From assembly GCA_003665825.1 (NCBI GenBank), contig QPFY01000002.1:1054001-1118000 (forward strand): DNA of 64,000 bases, read 5' to 3'. This document shows, piece after piece, positions 49,812-62,788 of the stretch. The notes beneath the pieces were generated by a model. That model had not been told where the DNA came from, searched no databases, and was given only the letters and a program-made list of their open reading frames with translations. A program made the position numbers and the translations under genes. Origin of the DNA: Microbotryum silenes-acaulis. Its lineage: Eukaryota > Basidiomycota > Microbotryomycetes > Microbotryales > Microbotryaceae. How positions within the stretch are numbered: position 1 is the first letter of the stretch; each line of letters opens with the position of its first letter.

Positions 49812-52800
49812 TTATGCAGTTGCTCTAGGATGATGAGCCCCGAGATCTTCACCTGGCGGTTCCGCGGCTTTGTTCGCCATTCGATGGACCTGAGTAAACA
49901 TAAAGTTGATCGGTCAGGATATCCCATCATCTGATTCGGGCCTTCGTACTGACCTCATTCCACACGTTGAGCGCGCTCAACTTCGAATACCGCTCATCCA
50001 ACACCCTCGCCAACCTCCTCGCTTCTTTGGTATCCTTCCTCGCCGCAATCGAAGACGGTGGTGGTCGCTCACCCGGTAAAGCCCAAATACCAAGATGGAT
50101 ATGCTCGTCCCTCTCTCTCTCCTCGGCATCCTCTATCGGTTCGGGGGAGTCCATTCTCCGGAGTGGAAAATTGGCGTTGTCCAAAGACGGGGGTACCGAA
50201 GGCGACCCTTGATGTGACGACGTCTTGGAGCTGTTCTTCTTGTTCAATGTGCGTTGCTTGAGTTGCGCCGCAATACGTTCGGCTTCCTCTCGCATCGATT
50301 TCTTGAGTTGCTCTAGAGTGGCCGGATCATTCAAGAATCTGTCAGCTCAGCTTGATGATGTGAAGCCCGGTTAGTAGTTATCGACACTCACGTTCTCTTT
50401 TACGCATGACATGCTCGTAGTTCTTCTTAAACTTTTTGTCCCATTTGGCCTCTGATTATAACAAGCGCGAAGGATCAGTCAGTCTTCGTCATCAAATCAT
50501 TCCGAATGAAAAAAATAAGGCACTCACTTCCGGCCAGATACCGCTTCACCGGTCCCTCCTTGACCAACCCCAAATCATCCTTCGGGATCTTGAGCACTTC
50601 CACCTCCTCCTCCGGCTCCATGGGCCTCACCACACCCGTCAATGAGACCCTCTCGCGCACCATATTATCGACATAATCGGGTCGATGGAACGGTTGCGTC
50701 GAGGCATAGATCGTCTTCTCCAAGTTGGTATAATGTCGACTGAGCGAGAGGTCGGATTGGCCTGTTGGACTGTCGCCGTTGGCTCGCTCGACTGAATTTG
50801 TATGACTCTTCATGGCGATCGAGAAGGTGCTGCGCTTCCTCTTGACCTCCACGTGGTGAGCAGTCATCTCCGTTGGCACGGACGTATCGATGTGGATCTG
50901 AGATGTGGGTTGAGTCAAATTATTGATATCTTGAGGTTCGGAGCTAACAGGAGTCGGAGGCGCCATCTCGGTGGCGCGCTCATGATGCAACTGAGCATCC
51001 TCGTGCGCAGTCGAAATCTCGAGGGGCAGCTGCATGCCCGTGTTGGAAACGGGCGAGGCCAGCACCTCACCGTCGACATCGCTCTCGTTCTCGTCGGCGG
51101 TGACGAACTTGACAAAAGAGCTGATGGCCCGGTAGCAGTATTTGGCAGGGGTCGTGAAGGCGAACAGTGGGAGGTCTGGTTTCGCGTGGAACGAGAGGAT
51201 CAGCACACAGCGTGGCTGAACAATCGTGGTTGGTACTCACCGTGGCACATATCATCGTAGATCTGCAAGTGGACCTTCGTGGGAGGGTATTCGGCGTGAC
51301 GCTTCGTCCGTTCGGGGTTGGCGTCGAGGAGGGCTTGGCGTACTGGGTATCGGTCGGGATGTGCAGCTCGGTGGGCCATCTGCGGGGCGAGTACAGATCT
51401 GCTGGTCAGACTAGGCACAAGATGGAGTAGTTCAAGAGGAACGAAGTGACTGACGTATACGATCTCATCCCTCAACACTTCCCTGTCACCACACATGATA
51501 TACATCGAAGGAAGACCGCCTAGACTTGGTTGCCAGATGGGTGAAACGAAAGGATAGACGAGCTGGTCGTTTGTGGCGTACAGCTGAATCTGATCTCGGA
51601 CTTCGACTTCCTCGCCATCGATTTTGAGCTTGAGCACTTTTCCAACTTCGGCTTTGGACTCGCCGTTGGCCTGTGCCGACCCTCCCGACCCGTCCGGTGC
51701 GCCGTCCTTGCCCGTCTCCGTATGTTCGGCGCGCTGATAATCTTCCGGGAACTTTTCGACCTCTTCCAAAAGTTGCTCTCCTTTGCGATCAGCTCTGCTC
51801 GATCCATTGAAGAACATGCTCGTCTTCTTGGTCGCCCTACGTTCTTGTTCGAACGTCTCTGCGGCATGTTTGAGCCCTTTGATCGATGTTGAGCGGTCTG
51901 CCCGTTCTTGCCATTCGGCAGGAGGGGGTGGCCAGAGCATCGACGGCTTAAAAAGGCCCAAGCCGAAGGCGGGGATGACGTCGGTCTCGGTATTTTGCAA
52001 AATCGAAGGGAAAGAATGAGTGAGGTCACACCATGGCGAGATCAAGACGACTGTGCGACAAGAAAGTGTCAGGCCCCGTTGCTCGGACGTGATTGAACCG
52101 TCACGGCGCACTCACTTCCAGCAGGTGCCGGCAGGCCGGCATCTCGGATCAAGCAAGAGAGGGCAAGCGTCAGCCCACCCCCTGCACTATCACCAGCGAT
52201 GACGAGCTTTTTAGGATCGACGGGTTTGTGCTTGGCTCCAATAGGCGGGCGAATGAGATAAATGTAAGACGCCAGAGCATCGGCGAGAGCGCAGGGGAAG
52301 GGGAACTGCGGACTGAGGCGATACTGCAGCGCAAAAGCTCGGCCCCCAATCTTGCGGGCATACCTCCAGATACTAAAACGATGCGTGTTGGGACTACCAA
52401 AAAAGTAGGCGCCGCCATGGATGTAAAGGATGCACCGCATTTCGTCGAGGTCGTGTTCGTACGCCGAACCTTCCTCGTCGCCCTCGTAGGCGACGTCTTC
52501 GCCCTTAGCTCTTCGTTCTTCCCGTTCACGGCCGAGTTTGTATCGGCGTTTGTGATCATCTTGCGACTTGCGCTTCATCGCCTCAACCTTTTCACATTTG
52601 ATTTTCTCCAGATCATCGTCGTCGACCTCGTTCGCATCGAGGCCGTGCCAATCTTTCTTCATCGAGATCCATTCGCCGTTGAGCGCGCCGTCGGGGTTCG
52701 GACACCGTTGCCACCACTCCTTGCCTCCCGCAACGTTCTGAATGTCGTCCTCGCCCAAGGTGTCGATGAGGATGCGATTCGCTTCGAGTCGGGTATCGAG

Positions 52801-53498
52801 AGGGATCAACACCCTGACCACGCGCACCCACCAAGGTGCCGGAATGAAATTGTTGCCAAAGGCTTGTGCTTCCTCCACAGTGTGCTCGGTCGCCTTGACG
52901 AACTGCGTGTTTGTGTAGACAAGTGCTGTGGTCAGTCACTACTCCGTCTCGGCAAATGTGCTCCGTCGACGATAGCGATCCGCTATTCATTGGCCGCGCA
53001 GGCCCCTTGCTAGCCTCTCGCCCCACATGTCCGACGCGTGGAAGTCACGTGTCACCGCGGCGTGACTAAAAGATGGAGAGAAGAGCGCTTACAAAGTATT
53101 TCATGACACTGAACGCTTCGTCAAAGAGGAACGAGCCCCGAGCTGATCTGCACGATCGCTCAATTCAGGGTCAGTTTCTGAATTTTTTTGCGTGACACGT
53201 TTAATTGGTCATCAGTCGATCAAAGTCGAGCGACCAATTGCGCGTGATGACATCGAACCGATCGCTTACGGCCTAAGGCTCGAGTTTGCCGAGACACTTT
53301 GGCGAGACGATGAGGGCGGGGGGTGAATGCCCCAATCCACGATGGCCAACCGGTCCACGATGGAGCGACTGACACGAGAGGAACGTACTGCTTCGAAGTG
53401 ATCTTCTTGTGCAACGCAAAATGACGACAGCCGGCCCAGATGATCATGCCCAGTCCGCTGACAGACATGGTCAACGGGTTTAGCGGTAGGAAGTCCAT
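49812..53498 (-). CDS. Large alpha/beta hydrolase (hormone-sensitive lipase-like), about 954 aa, 9 exons
   Basis: Fungal lipase/esterase of the HSL-like alpha/beta-hydrolase-3 group; substrate unknown, probably membrane-attached. Exons in coding order: 53389-53498, 53093-53147, 52116-52902, 51455-52050, 51241-51379, 50528-51175, 50392-50451, 49954-50345, 49812-49889. N-terminal hydrophobic helix MSVSGLGMIIWAGCRHFAL. Oxyanion motif LYIHGGAYFFGS, nucleophile motif GDSAGGGLTL, then ISPWCDLTHSFPS; QIYDDMCH probably carries the catalytic His. An acidic/basic insertion precedes HGGAY and others lie between later strands. The last 300 residues are disordered and end in a basic helix (KWDKKFKKNYEHVMRKRE). 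The junction between exons 7 and 8 needs an unusual GAG acceptor; the ordinary CAG at 50339-50341 breaks the frame. Confidence 0.82.
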
Positions 53499-54109
53499 CG
53501 CGGGTGTTTGTCGTCCGTTTTGGTGGGGTCTTGAACGGGGGTGTTGTCGATTGTTGGAGAGGACCAAGACAATGGATAGAGTAGCCTCGCTGTAAGAGAG
53601 TAACTCCGGTTTAGTGCCTCGTCCGAATGCGCGAGGTGGAGGGGGTTTGGCCTGAACGTCACGTCGCGACGGTAGCGAGCGGCGCGAGGACGGCCGAGGA
53701 CGGCAGCTGGGCGCAACACAAACGAGAGGTTTTGATGAAAATTTCTGGTCACGTCGAATGAGCACAGTGGGTCGAACCAAATTAACCGAGTTTTACATCT
53801 CGATTATGTGTCGCTTGTCTGATGTAAGGTCCTTGTCGAGCGCATGGTAGCTAATTTGGGCCATGCCGAGTCTGCTTGCCATGAGAGAGGAGGGCGCCTC
53901 GAGACAGCCAAGAGAGAGCTAGATCGCGCTGGGTCTTGCTGGCGCATGGCACAGTCGACACAGTCGACATATTCGCCCAAGTGACGACTTATGTTGAACA
54001 TGTTAAAGAACAGTATTGAGATGACAACGCTCCAGTCTGAAATTACTTGCTAAGCCGCACAACGAGAAAGTACATTCCAGACCCGCCGTCCACAGAAAAG
54101 ACTAGGACC
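53499..54109. other. Intergenic region between two minus-strand genes
   Basis: About 610 nt containing the hydrolase promoter and the 3' UTR of the penta-EF-hand gene. Small frames on the minus strand (53480-53780) show no motif. Nothing recognised. Confidence 0.45.
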
Positions 54110-55576
<1,467 letters not shown>

Positions 55577-56138
55577 CGTCGGCTGCGTCAGTGAGGGTGC
55601 GAAGGGCTGCAGCCTGCTGGTGCACTGGAGCTAGTCTGGAGCTCAACAGTCGACCCGGGTGACGCAATGACGGGTCCGCCTCACCCGAGCAAGCGGCTAC
55701 AACTATCCCTGCGCTAGTCCCGGGAGCCATCAGGGATATCAGGGAGTGGCTGTACAAATTCCGATCCCCGATGTGCCCTACAACTGTGCACTGGTCAAGA
55801 AACTCACCTTCGCATGTCCAAGATGAAAAACCGTCGAAGCGCCTCGAGAACAATCAAATGCTGAGCCCGAGATTTCGCCTACATAATGATTAATGGGCAC
55901 CTCCAAGTCGGCGTTCGGGCACCAGGCCATACCGAGTCGCTGGTCCAAGCTCATCACAGGCTATCACAGGCGCGTCGCCGATCTGACTCGGCAACGTCTC
56001 TCGTCCGAGGAGCGTTTTTGCTATCTTGTCGCACAGTGGCACACCACCGCACACGCCGACGTCACCCCACCCACAGGAGACGCTAACCGATTGTACTGCA
56101 CCGCAGTTCTAGAACGTGACACCGCTCTGTAGCGCAGG
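55577..56138. promoter_or_regulatory. Divergent promoter between PEF and DCR2-like genes
   Basis: 562 nt between opposite starts. No clear TATA box. Frames present (for example 55893-56132 on plus) have no recognisable motif. Probably contains both 5' leaders. Confidence 0.45.
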
Positions 56139-58989
56139 ATGGTGCTGCTCGCGTCGCGGTACGCCAACTCGGTCGCCCGAGGCGCGGTGCTCTCGATCGC
56201 GGCCGGCCTGTCCTTCATGCTGATTGCACGACATCAACTCGCCTTGCCCCATGCGTACCCACCCGGAGTAGCCCAGAGAATAGGCTCCCAAGCTGTAAGC
56301 TCACGCTTCCACGCGTGATGCACTCCATCGCTGTCCTCTGACGCGCTCTCACCTCTTCAAAACTTGCAGTGGGACGTGGCGCTCAGAGCGTCAACGCCCG
56401 GTCAAACCATCGTTAACGCCGAAAGCTCCTCCTCGTCTTCCTTGACGTCAAACACTCTATCCGATTTTGAAGATGAAGACGACGACGATGCCCTCGACGA
56501 CAACGACCTCGGCTTCGCTCGCGGCGAGTGGAACCCCTTCCTCGCCGAGACCACGCCCATTACCGAGATTCAGATCAAGACGTGCATGCTCCCGCCGGGG
56601 TTGTACGATCTGTGTTCGCCGACGAGCTCCAAGAAGGAGGATGCGACGAGGGGGGAGTGGAAGAGGGTCGACAGGGATCTCAACAAGCGCGTCGGCATCT
56701 ACTATGCTTACCTCTACTACCGTACGTCCATCAGCTCGGAGTCGAGTTTTCATGTCGTGCTGACCCGTCGACTTTGCCCTGCAGGTCTCCTGATCCCGGG
56801 TAGCTCTACACCAGTCATCACAAATATAACTTTGATCGATCAAGAGATCGAGCTCGACAGTACCAAGTGAGTCAGCAGCACGAGGGGGACGCATCACGAT
56901 CCCAAACCTGACGAAAGCGAAACCCTATCTACCTGTCTGGCATCAGTGGCGTGTGGACTCGCGTATCTGCAAATATCAGGGAAGGCATCTGGCCTCGTAT
57001 GAAGCCCATGTACCTATACTACCGATCAACGTCCCAGCATCTCATCAAAGCCGCTCGAGCAGCCTCACCCGATCGGAATGCCGGGGACAGCCTCGAGCCC
57101 ATCACCCAGCTCGACGTCATCTATGGCGGTAACGAGGTACAACCGCTCCCTGGCTACACCAAAATTCTGGTCAAGATTTCGGGTGGTGAAGACGACGAAA
57201 AGGCTGTCGGCACGGGCAATCGTAAAGGCTCTCGAGTCGGGTCGGCGCTAGCGTATCGCAAGATTGCACAAAGTGAGGGTCTCTGAGACCGGCGGTTTTG
57301 CTGATATATGCTCAACACTCACCAAATCACCTATCGCCCCTTGTAGAAAGCGCCGCCGCCCCTCCGTTGCGATTCTCGGCAGAGGGCACTTATACGATTC
57401 TCCAAGTCGCCGATCTGCACCTCAGCGTCGGTCCAGGCAAATGCCGCGACCTCGATTTCAAGCAAAGGACCAACTGCGAGGCGCTCGGTGCGGACACCTA
57501 CACGCTGCAATGGCTTGAAACCGCGCTCGATGAGGTCAAACCTTCCCTCGTCGTCTTGTCGGGTGACCAACTCAACGGGCAAGACACGTCGTGGTCGGTC
57601 CAATCGGCGATTATGAAGTTCGCGCCTTTGATCTACAGGCGCTCGATCCCTTGGACCGTCGTCTTTGGGAACCACGATGGCGAAACGACAGATCTGGGTC
57701 TGAAGCGACAGATCGATCTCATGAGTCGCTTGCCGTACTTTGTCGGTGAAGCTGGTCCTTCTTCGATCGCCGGATCAGGCAACTACGTTCGGTCGGTCCG
57801 AGCCAGCGATTCCGATACGGTGCTTTCAACGCTGTACTTCCTCGATTCGCATGCCAACGTCAAGAAGACCACACCTTGGTCACAAGCAGGCTATGACTTT
57901 ATCAAACCTGATCAGATCAACTGGTTCAGGGGAAGGTCGGCGCAGATCCATACGCTCAAGAGGCCTTACACACCGTCGAACGTCCAGGCCACGACCAAGG
58001 GCTCGAAAGCGAGACCCTCCAAAGCCAATGAAGCGGCCAGGCATGTCCCACGCGGCTCGGAAAATCGAACGACAGCCCAAACCTCGGCGCTGGCTTCGGG
58101 CAGCAACGCGGCGGCTCATCGTGAAGATCCAAACTGGGCCCCGTCTGGGTTAGGTATTGGCGGGAAGCGCATGAGGAAGCGCGCACTTTATGCGAGACAA
58201 GATGACGAGGATGCCGATGCACTCGGCGACGGGGAGGGCGACGACTCCGTCCTTGGCCCCGACGACAACACCGAAGATATCGCGAAAGCCATCGCGGTGG
58301 AAGAGGCGGGCAAAAGCGATGAAAAGATCGATCTTGGCTATGGGATGATGCCTGACGATGGAGCCAACATACAAGACGCACCAACTGGGCACGAGACCGA
58401 TACCTTCGTCAAGGGCAACCCTCTGCTCGAGAACGAGAAGGGACTCGAACCGACCGTACTCCCCGTGGGGCCGACCCGAGCTGCGCCCTTAGAAGCCAAG
58501 CCGAACGCGCTCGTCTTCTTCCATATCCCTTTGCAGGAAGCGTACGATTCGCCAATTGACGTCGGAGCCGACGGTACGCGTCTGTTCTTTGGTGAACGGT
58601 TAGAAGGCAACGGCGCGTCCAAGACGGATTCGGGCTTCTTTCAACAAGGCCTCTTGGCGCAGAAGGAGTTGATGGCCGAGAGCGATGGGCCCGTCGATGC
58701 GTTCTGGGACGGTGAGTCGTCCGCACCGACCAAAGGGCGACCCGAGGTCAAGGTCGTCGCGAACGGACATTGTCAAATTAGTGAGGACTGTCGAAGGGTC
58801 AATGGGATTTGGCTCTGCTTCGGGGGTGGGGCTTCGTATTCGGGCTATGGTCAGCCTGGGTTCTTGAGGCGCATGAGGGTGTACGAGCTGAGTGACTATG
58901 GGGAGACGATCGAGACCTATCATCTCCTTGATACGAGGCAGATCATCGATCGAGTCGTGCTGGTCGGGGAGAAGGCCATGGGATCCTAG
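56139..58989 (+). CDS. DCR2: DCR2-like metallophosphatase, 852 aa, 5 exons
   Basis: Calcineurin-like phosphoesterase related to yeast Dcr2, which acts on Sic1 and Ire1. Exons: 56139-56294, 56370-56721, 56785-56866, 56947-57272, 57347-58989; total 2559 nt. Hydrophobic N-terminal segment near residues 15-32 (AVLSIAAGLSFMLIA), suggesting a signal anchor. Metal-binding motifs in order: ILQVADLHL, LSGDQLNG, FGNHDGE, and NGHCQISEDCRRV near the end, with NALVFFHIPLQE between. Between the third and last motifs lies an insertion of about 170 residues, acidic and low-complexity (DDEDADALGDGEGDD). The N-terminal part (DVIYGGNEV, GYTKI) matches the beta-rich region before the catalytic domain in fungal Dcr2 proteins. 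Confidence 0.92.
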
Positions 58990-59315
58990 AGGGGTTTCAG
59001 AGGGTCCATTCGTATTGATTTCGTCTGTCTGTCGTTCTTGAGGACTCATCGGCTCCTGTGTGTATTTTTGGCTCCCTGCAATCCCGAATTAATTATGATT
59101 GGAATGTGGTCCCGGGATGTAGCGATATGGCATGGCAGCAAAGATGGGCTGCAAAGCGCGAAAAACAAGGGTGAATGCTAAACAGAAAGTTAACAAGCAA
59201 CTATGTGCGGTAGAAACTCGAATGTAAAAATGACTGAATACGAAGGAAAAGAAGGAGGCCCGTACACCCATTACTACTGCTATTACTGATCGAAGGCCAA
59301 ATGAGACACTCTCTT
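58990..59315. other. Convergent 3' region
   Basis: 326 nt between the stops of DCR2-like (+) and LRR (-) genes. T-rich then A-rich on the plus strand, consistent with two 3' UTRs. No gene seen. Confidence 0.5.
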
Positions 59316-61096
59316 TCACGACGACAGGTATTCACGATCCTCCAGCCAGTCCAAGCACGTCCTCCCGCAACCGCGATGCAAGATCGGGATCGTCTTGGCG
59401 CCGTCGACCCTCTTCAAGGAAGGCTTGAGGAACGTGCCCTCGGCGACCCATTCGTACCGTTCCACCGCAGGGCGGAAAAAGACTTTGGCTTCGCCATCGT
59501 GGACTGGAGACTGACACACATTGGCAAGCGGGTCGAAAGGTTGCGTCGATACGGTGGCACCGTCATCGACGGTTGAAGCGACGGACCAGGACGAATCGGT
59601 CGAGGTACCGGAGCCGGTGCGTTCTCGGCGGGAGACGCACGAGGTCGGGAAAGGGGTGGAAAGGAACGGTTCGACGAGCGAGTCGGGAAAGTTTGCGGGT
59701 CGCTCCCATAACGAGATGCGCAGAGGAGGATTGGGTTGGGACGGGGTGGGAGCCGAGGAGGGCGAGAGAAGGTAGCGCGTCATCGTTTCGACCAACGACG
59801 GCACCGCGAAATGGACTCGCAGAGGGCCCAACACGCGCTTGGAATCGGTATCGTCGACCTGGTCGGACGATTTCTTGTCCTTGGAAGTGACGGGAGGCGG
59901 CATGAAGGGGTTGGGATGGAGGGTGATCTGCTCGAGGTTCTCGAGCTTTAGGATCTCGGCGGGCAGGTACCGCAGCTTGTTGGAGCGCAGACTGAGGGTG
60001 ACGAGCCCAGAGAGGCGACCGATCCCAGCGGGTATCCGATCGAGTCGGTTTTGACCCAAGAATAGCTGCTCCAGATTCGGTAGAGTGAAAAGAGAGTTCG
60101 ACAAGGACGATGCGGTGAGCTCGTTGTGGGTCAGGTTGAGCTTGAGGGGGACGGAGAAGCTGAGGGGCGAGGAGCGCGAATTCTGCTCGCTAGGAGTGCG
60201 GCCGAAGGAGACGGTGGAGCTGCGAGCGAATGAGCGTGTCCCCGTGGCTATTGTACAACCTTTCGATCCAAACATGTTGGGGGTGGTCGCCGGTACTGAT
60301 TGTGTTCGGGAGAACGAGCATGTCGACCCTGCGCCGAGTAACAGCGACGACTCGGAGGAGAACAAAATACCGGTCGATGTCGACTTGGGCAGAGGTTGAG
60401 GTAACCTTCTGAGCGTCTTGAGTTCCCACACCGAATCAGGTATGAAAGCGATACCTCGATTACTACGCGCGATCCAGGTGATGCATGCAGTGGTCAGTAT
60501 CGTGGGTGGCGTGACTTGGGGGTTGTGGGGATAGCCCAGTCCTACCTCAGATCGAGATTGCCATTGGCGGTGTCGACGGCAGTCGCCAACACGACGATCC
60601 AATCAAACTTGGCAGGTCCGACAATAGAGGGCATGTTGGCTTTGCTGAAGACGTCTTCGGATTTGATGCCGCGGTCGGCGATCCACGCGTCCATCCAGCC
60701 GCCCTCCTCCTCGTCATCACCCAACCCGACGATAGCGACGGGCGGTGAGGCGCAAGCGAAGTCGTGTTGGATCAGAGGGGATCGCCATGTCGACTTGGCA
60801 AATAGCAGAGTACCCGAACTGGATCGCAGTGATCGACCCTTTTCCTCGTCAGGGTGTGCGCCCAAGCAAGCGCCGAAGGGTGAATGGTGGGCGGCGGACG
60901 TGGCCGGGACGACGGCGGCGAGGTCGAGTGGGGTGCATGACGACGGAGGCGGCGGAGGAGGCGGCGGAGACGACAGCGACAACGAGGCTCGCTTGGCTTG
61001 ACGGAGTGCACGACGACTGTCGACATCCTCGTCGGGGATGACCCATCCTTTGGCTACGGCCGACAGCGGGTGAGGATCGATCGAGGGTACGACCAT
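59316..61096 (-). CDS. Leucine-rich-repeat protein, about 565 aa, 2 exons
   Basis: Exon 1 is 60546-61096 and exon 2 is 59316-60462; total 1698 nt. The LRR units are LDLSNRGIAFIPDSVWELK (joined across the intron), LNLTHNELTASSLSNSLFTL, LEQLFLGQNRLDRIPAGIGRL, LVTLSLRSNKLRYLPAEIL and LEQITLHPNPF, of the SDS22/typical type. A Ser/Pro-rich spacer leads to a C-terminal region with CGRTCLDWLEDREYL, a possible Cys-containing motif. The N-terminal 180 residues include a PPPPPPPP run and no domain I recognise. Function unknown; the arrangement suggests a scaffold. A further intron inside exon 2, after ELKTLRRLPQPLP, cannot be excluded because the next LRR is delayed by a low-complexity stretch. Confidence 0.82.
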
Positions 61097-61733
61097 GCTG
61101 ACAGAGAGCGCTGAGCGGCCGGAAGTGAGGCGAATCTGCGAAGGCGACCGTTGGCGAAGAGTCAGTCAACCGCGATCGGGCGGGGGGGAACCAAAGGCTG
61201 TATTGTATTCTGATCCGTTCAATCCAAATGCCATCTTTGAAACTCACCTATGAACAATGACCAAGTCGCTATAAGCGACCGCGGTGATAAGGGGGAAGGG
61301 GGGAGGAAGAAGGGGGACCGGCCTCGAGAGGAGAGAGGAGAGCTCGTTCAACTTGGCGCGCCCAGGCGCGCCCGGGCTCGGCAACGGCACGGTCCGAGCG
61401 CGGCGAGGGCGGATCATCAACCAACGGTCGGAATACTCGGTCCTCGAAACGTCAGGTCATCTTAAATGCCAGGACCGTGTTATTGGGAGCACGAACGTTC
61501 TCGAAAGAGGTGAAGAGGAAATACTGCGCCGTGCGGGCTCATTTCTCAATTGAGGGGGTTCTTGCTGCTTGTTGCACTGGCCAGACACTTCAGAGTGTGA
61601 CCCCATACACATTCAAGGACATCCTCATATCCTGGGCCCTGACATTTTCATAACCTCGCCTCTCTCTCAGATTTGAGCCTGTACAAATTCTTCCTAAGCA
61701 GTCTCTAGGAGGCCACGGGGTGTCGAGTCAGAC

Positions 61734-62165
61734 CTACTCTCCTCCATGCCAGGTGACCCTAGACTTTCCGCCTCCGAGCGGCCACAACAAGTTCGTCCAC
61801 GACACGCAGTCCCAAGTGCACACCGGCATAACGACCCTGTCGAGGCGATACCCCGATGGACAAATCGGGCTGCAATTCGTTTGCTCATGTAAGTCGGTCG
61901 TTCGCGCCCATGACGGCGCCGGGCCACCAGCGGACAAATAAATCGTGAGAGCGATGATGACGAAATAGATGGCGATTGTGGTGAGTCCAGCACGGATCGC
62001 GAGGATGGATACGCTTCTCAGGACCTCATTGCGTTCGTTGGTGCGACTTCCTTAGGACCCTTGCCCTCCGCCGAGTCGGCCGAGCTCGTCCCGAACTGCC
62101 TGGTGAATCTGTCGTTGAAGCTCGTCGGAGACTTTGGTGGGCGTGCTCTCGACCGATTTTGACAT
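61734..62165 (-). other. Possible short membrane-protein gene, exon structure unresolved
   Basis: On the minus strand an ATG at 62165 opens a 37-codon frame with an amphipathic stretch (SDELQRQIHQAVRDELGRLG) that ends in TAA at 62052-62054. The same frame then stays open to 61734 and encodes a strongly hydrophobic segment (LAIRAGLTTIAIYFVIIAL, then TIYL). A small intron removing the TAA would join them, for example a 42-nt one, but donor and acceptor are poor. It could be a tiny membrane protein or chance. No family recognised. Confidence 0.3.
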
Positions 62166-62383
62166 CTTGATGAGAATATACTGTACGTGATCACCGCATC
62201 AGTACGCAATAAAATAACGCACGCGGTCCGCAAACGCTGAGACATGCCACCCTGCTGCAGGGACAAAGGACTCACGTGACGTGGACCGGGCCGCTGCAGG
62301 CGAGACAGTGGGAACGGTGGAACAGCGGGCGATTAGTCGCGTAGAGGAGGATGGGGGGCTGGTTGAGGGAGTGCAGGAGGGAA

Positions 62384-62386
62384 AAG

Positions 62387-62412
<26 letters not shown>
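62384..62412. repeat. GA dinucleotide microsatellite
   Basis: About 13 perfect GA units on the plus strand, flanked by AGGAG-type purine sequence. Confidence 0.9.
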
Positions 62413-62417
<5 letters not shown>

Positions 62418-62613
62418 CCCGAGCTGTGCACTGCCTCGTTCATTCGGCCAACAAGGTCCAGCAGGGTAGAGCAGGGTCCAGCAGTCGCCAGCAGTGATCT
62501 AGCCCGCGGCGCGAGCAGGCGCTAGCGTGGTTTTCCCTTTTTTGGTATCATGATCAAGCCTGATTAGACTTCACATATTCAACTACTTACGCAAAATCAA
62601 TGTTTCTTGAAAA

Positions 62614-62626
62614 GGGGGGGGGGGGG
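62614..62626 (+). repeat. 13-nt poly-G run downstream of the LINE remnant
   Basis: Uninterrupted run of G on the plus strand, poly-C in the sense of the retrotransposon, about 160 nt beyond its last stop. It is the same length as the poly-G run in the beta-tubulin intron. Confidence 0.85.
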
Positions 62627-62788
62627 TTATTTGATAGACTTCATTAACAGCATAATTATATTAATACCTAGAAATCTTCGGAAAAGTCGGAGGGAATGCT
62701 GTTACGCACACTGGCAGAAGCCAGTAGTGTAGGACTCATTGACCCTGAACCAGGATCAACCATACCCACTAAAACCCCCTTTGGTGGC

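Larger units (their letters stand above)
61097..62788. other. Intergenic region with simple repeats and a possible short gene
   Basis: About 1.7 kb between the LRR gene and the LINE remnant. Contents: duplicated GGCGCGCC palindromes at about 61356-61373, a possible short membrane peptide on the minus strand (annotated separately), a GA run (62384-62412), CAG-rich short repeats (62455-62498) and a poly-G run (62614-62626). Confidence 0.5.

Noticed and set aside
52093..53013. 306-codon plus-strand ORF opposite the alpha/beta hydrolase
   Set aside because: Antisense shadow of an exon that contains HGGAY and GDSAGG motifs.
54043..54109. Longer C-terminus of the penta-EF-hand protein ending at 54043
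   Set aside because: Read-through gives a Cys/Arg tail not seen in the family, whereas splicing 54128-54204 gives a short VLQAP ending after FLDM. Kept as an alternative in the gene entry.
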